Assembly: GCA_946405115.1 (NCBI GenBank)
Contig: CAMJGB010000088.1
Span: 1 to 7,929 of the forward strand
Origin: an uncultured Clostridia bacterium
GTDB taxonomy: Bacteria; Bacillota; Clostridia; Saccharofermentanales; Saccharofermentanaceae
DNA length: 7,929 bases
Direction: 5' to 3'
Shown here: positions 6,697 to 7,929 of the stretch, piece after piece
Position numbering within the stretch: position 1 is the first letter of the stretch
Layout of the letters: each line of letters begins with the position of its first letter
Notes under the pieces: generated by a model
What the model was told of the DNA's origin: nothing
The model's database searches: none
What the model saw: the letters and a program-made list of their open reading frames with translations, nothing else
Program-made: the position numbers and the translations under genes

Positions 6697-7702
6697 TTCT
6701 CAGCTCCTTATGTATGCGTAAGAGCATATTGCAGCAAGATGTCTCGAAGCTCGCATTGACGTGTGATGCGTCGATATAGTCAGTTACGGCTTTCTCGGCA
6801 TTGCTTATGTTGATCAATGTAATTTCTCCGTTATCGGCAACGAACTTAATGATCTCATTCCTCTTGTCGGAATTCTTAAGATCTGTTGGCTTAGGCACCG
6901 CGATCGCAGTAGCCACGTCACCTAAAGTCCAGATGAGGAGCAATAACAACTCATCCATCTTATCACGATTCTTATCAAAGTAATTAAATTCGTCGTACAG
7001 AACGTCCGTGTATCCGAGCTTCGGCATTCTCATGACGAGGTCGAAGATGTAGTCTCTTTCCTCGAGGAATTCTGAATCATTCATCAAAGACAGAGCCTTG
7101 CCGGGGATTCCTGATGAGAATGAAGACAGGAATGAGAGCTTGTCGTCGCTTAAATCTTCTCCGCCCTGATCTTTAAGGATGCTGAGCATCTGCTCATCCG
7201 TGTACTCGCGGAAAGGAAGTTCCGTAACACGCGAAAGTATCGTGCGAAGAAGTCTCGATGTATCTGAACAAAGAAGAATGTATACAAGATGTTCGTCAGG
7301 TTCTTCCAAAGACTTGAGCATCAGGTTCTGGCAGTCGGGTGCCGTCTTATCGGCATTAATGATCAAAACCTTATGCTTGGAGATCTGAGGCTTTACTTCA
7401 GCATCTCGTACAACCTCACGAAGATCGGCGATCCTTATGTTCTTTCTTCCCTCTGAAGGTTCAACGGAAATAAGATCGGGGTGTGTACCCGCATCGATAT
7501 ACTTACATGAAGCACACTGACCGCAAGCGCCGTCAGGCTTTCTGTCCATGCAAAGAATTGCTTTCGCGGTTTCCTTGGCAAAAAGGTGCTTACCTATGCC
7601 CTCAGGGCCCGTGAAAAGAAGAGAACACGCTGAAGGCGCGGCCGTAATATCCTTAAGCCTTGACTTAACGGTTTCCTGCCCTGTCAGCGAATTGAATCCC
7701 AT
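6680..7702 (-). CDS. holB: DNA polymerase III subunit delta prime
   Basis: A 340-residue clamp-loader subunit of the AAA+ superfamily that helps the tau/gamma-delta complex load the sliding clamp during replication. Visible features are FTGPEGIGKH (30-39, P-loop), zinc-binding Cys at 51, 60, 63 and 66, VLIINADK (112-119, Walker B region), LMLKSLEEP (127-135), and TILSRVTELPF (154-164, the usual SRC segment with Val for Cys). The P-loop has His where Ser or Thr is normal, consistent with a subunit that does not hydrolyse ATP. The C-terminal collar region (about 200-340) is divergent, as is common. The start MGFNSLTGQE matches the family N-terminus. GAGGAA at 7717-7722 is 14 bases upstream, rather far, so coupling to tmk through the 19-base overlap probably helps initiation. 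The order tmk-holB-ricT is conserved in Firmicutes. Confidence 0.95.
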   Translation of the reverse strand: MGFNSLTGQETVKSRLKDITAAPSACSLLFTGPEGIGKHLFAKETAKAILCMDRKPDGACGQCASCKYIDAGTHPDLISVEPSEGRKNIRIADLREVVRDAEVKPQISKHKVLIINADKTAPDCQNLMLKSLEEPDEHLVYILLCSDTSRLLRTILSRVTELPFREYTDEQMLSILKDQGGEDLSDDKLSFLSSFSSGIPGKALSLMNDSEFLEERDYIFDLVMRMPKLGYTDVLYDEFNYFDKNRDKMDELLLLLIWTLGDVATAIAVPKPTDLKNSDKRNEIIKFVADNGEITLINISNAEKAVTDYIDASHVNASFETSCCNMLLRIHKELRNEKNR

Positions 7703-7929
7703 ATAAGCTTCTGGATTTCCTCGTATATAACGTCGGGAGTTCTTGCTGCGTCGATGACCTTAATACGGTCCTCAGACTTTGCAAGCTCGAGATATCCCTC
7801 TCTAACCATTTCCTGATAAGCAAGACCCATCATCTCGATACGGTCTTCCTCACCTCTTGATGCTCTTCTCTCATATGCGGTCTTAGGATCGATATCAAGA
7901 AGAATAGTGATATCAGGGCTTGTCTCGTT
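7684..7929 (-). CDS. tmk: Thymidylate kinase, C-terminal 81 residues (5' part beyond right edge)
   Basis: Phosphorylates dTMP to dTDP with ATP for DNA precursor supply. The frame is open from the right edge and ends in TGA at 7684-7686. Recognisable parts are PDITILLDIDP, the core strand seen in thymidylate kinases, then RRASRGEEDRIE, the LID-type Arg-rich segment leading to the conserved DRIE, and VREGYLELA. The family is about 210 residues, so the P-loop and dTMP-binding start lie outside. The last 19 bases overlap holB in another frame. The identification rests on these motifs and on the tmk-holB-ricT gene order. Confidence 0.93.
   Translation of the reverse strand, partial: NETSPDITILLDIDPKTAYERRASRGEEDRIEMMGLAYQEMVREGYLELAKSEDRIKVIDAARTPDVIYEEIQKLIWDSIR

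Noticed and set aside
7586..7609. Considering holB as dnaX (tau/gamma)
   Set aside because: The protein is 340 residues, with a degenerate P-loop and SRV for SRC, and lies between tmk and ricT, all of which point to delta prime.

Overview
The window is a tightly packed run of housekeeping genes, all on the minus strand, so transcription runs from high to low coordinates. It suggests an anaerobic, moderate-GC member of the Clostridia (Firmicutes). The reasons are the gene order (tmk, holB, ricT, trmN6, rsmI, metG), which follows the Bacillus subtilis tmk-holB-yaaT-yabB-yabC-metS neighbourhood, a clostridial-type 2[4Fe-4S] mini-ferredoxin, strong AAGGAG ribosome binding sites, and a MetG with the single-knuckle zinc pattern. 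No genus can be named from the sequence alone.

Reading in the direction of transcription, the right edge holds the last 81 codons of tmk (thymidylate kinase). It overlaps holB (DNA polymerase III delta prime), which in turn overlaps ricT (PSP1-domain Fe-S protein, YaaT). A 100-base gap after ricT carries a probable promoter with an embedded inverted repeat. It drives a 56-residue ferredoxin that ends in a strong UUCG-capped intrinsic terminator, so the ferredoxin looks like a self-contained unit inside the cluster. The terminator T-tract runs directly into the first possible ATG of trmN6 (tRNA1(Val) A37 N6-methyltransferase). That gene overlaps rsmI (16S rRNA C1402 2'-O-methyltransferase), which starts at TTG. 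Six bases after rsmI comes an 819-residue PAS-GGDEF-EAL protein with a degenerate GGDEF site and an apparently complete EAL site. After a 45-base gap comes metG (methionyl-tRNA synthetase), whose last part runs off the left edge.

The genes fall into probable transcription units: (a) tmk-holB-ricT, translationally coupled; (b) the ferredoxin alone; (c) trmN6-rsmI-EAL protein, possibly reading on into metG. The main theme is nucleotide supply, replication and translation or RNA modification. Two accessory members sit at gene junctions: the ferredoxin and the predicted cyclic-di-GMP phosphodiesterase. I found no mobile element, CRISPR array, tRNA, rRNA or clear riboswitch. The accessory insertions are worth a look, but nothing here is convincing evidence of an entirely new system.
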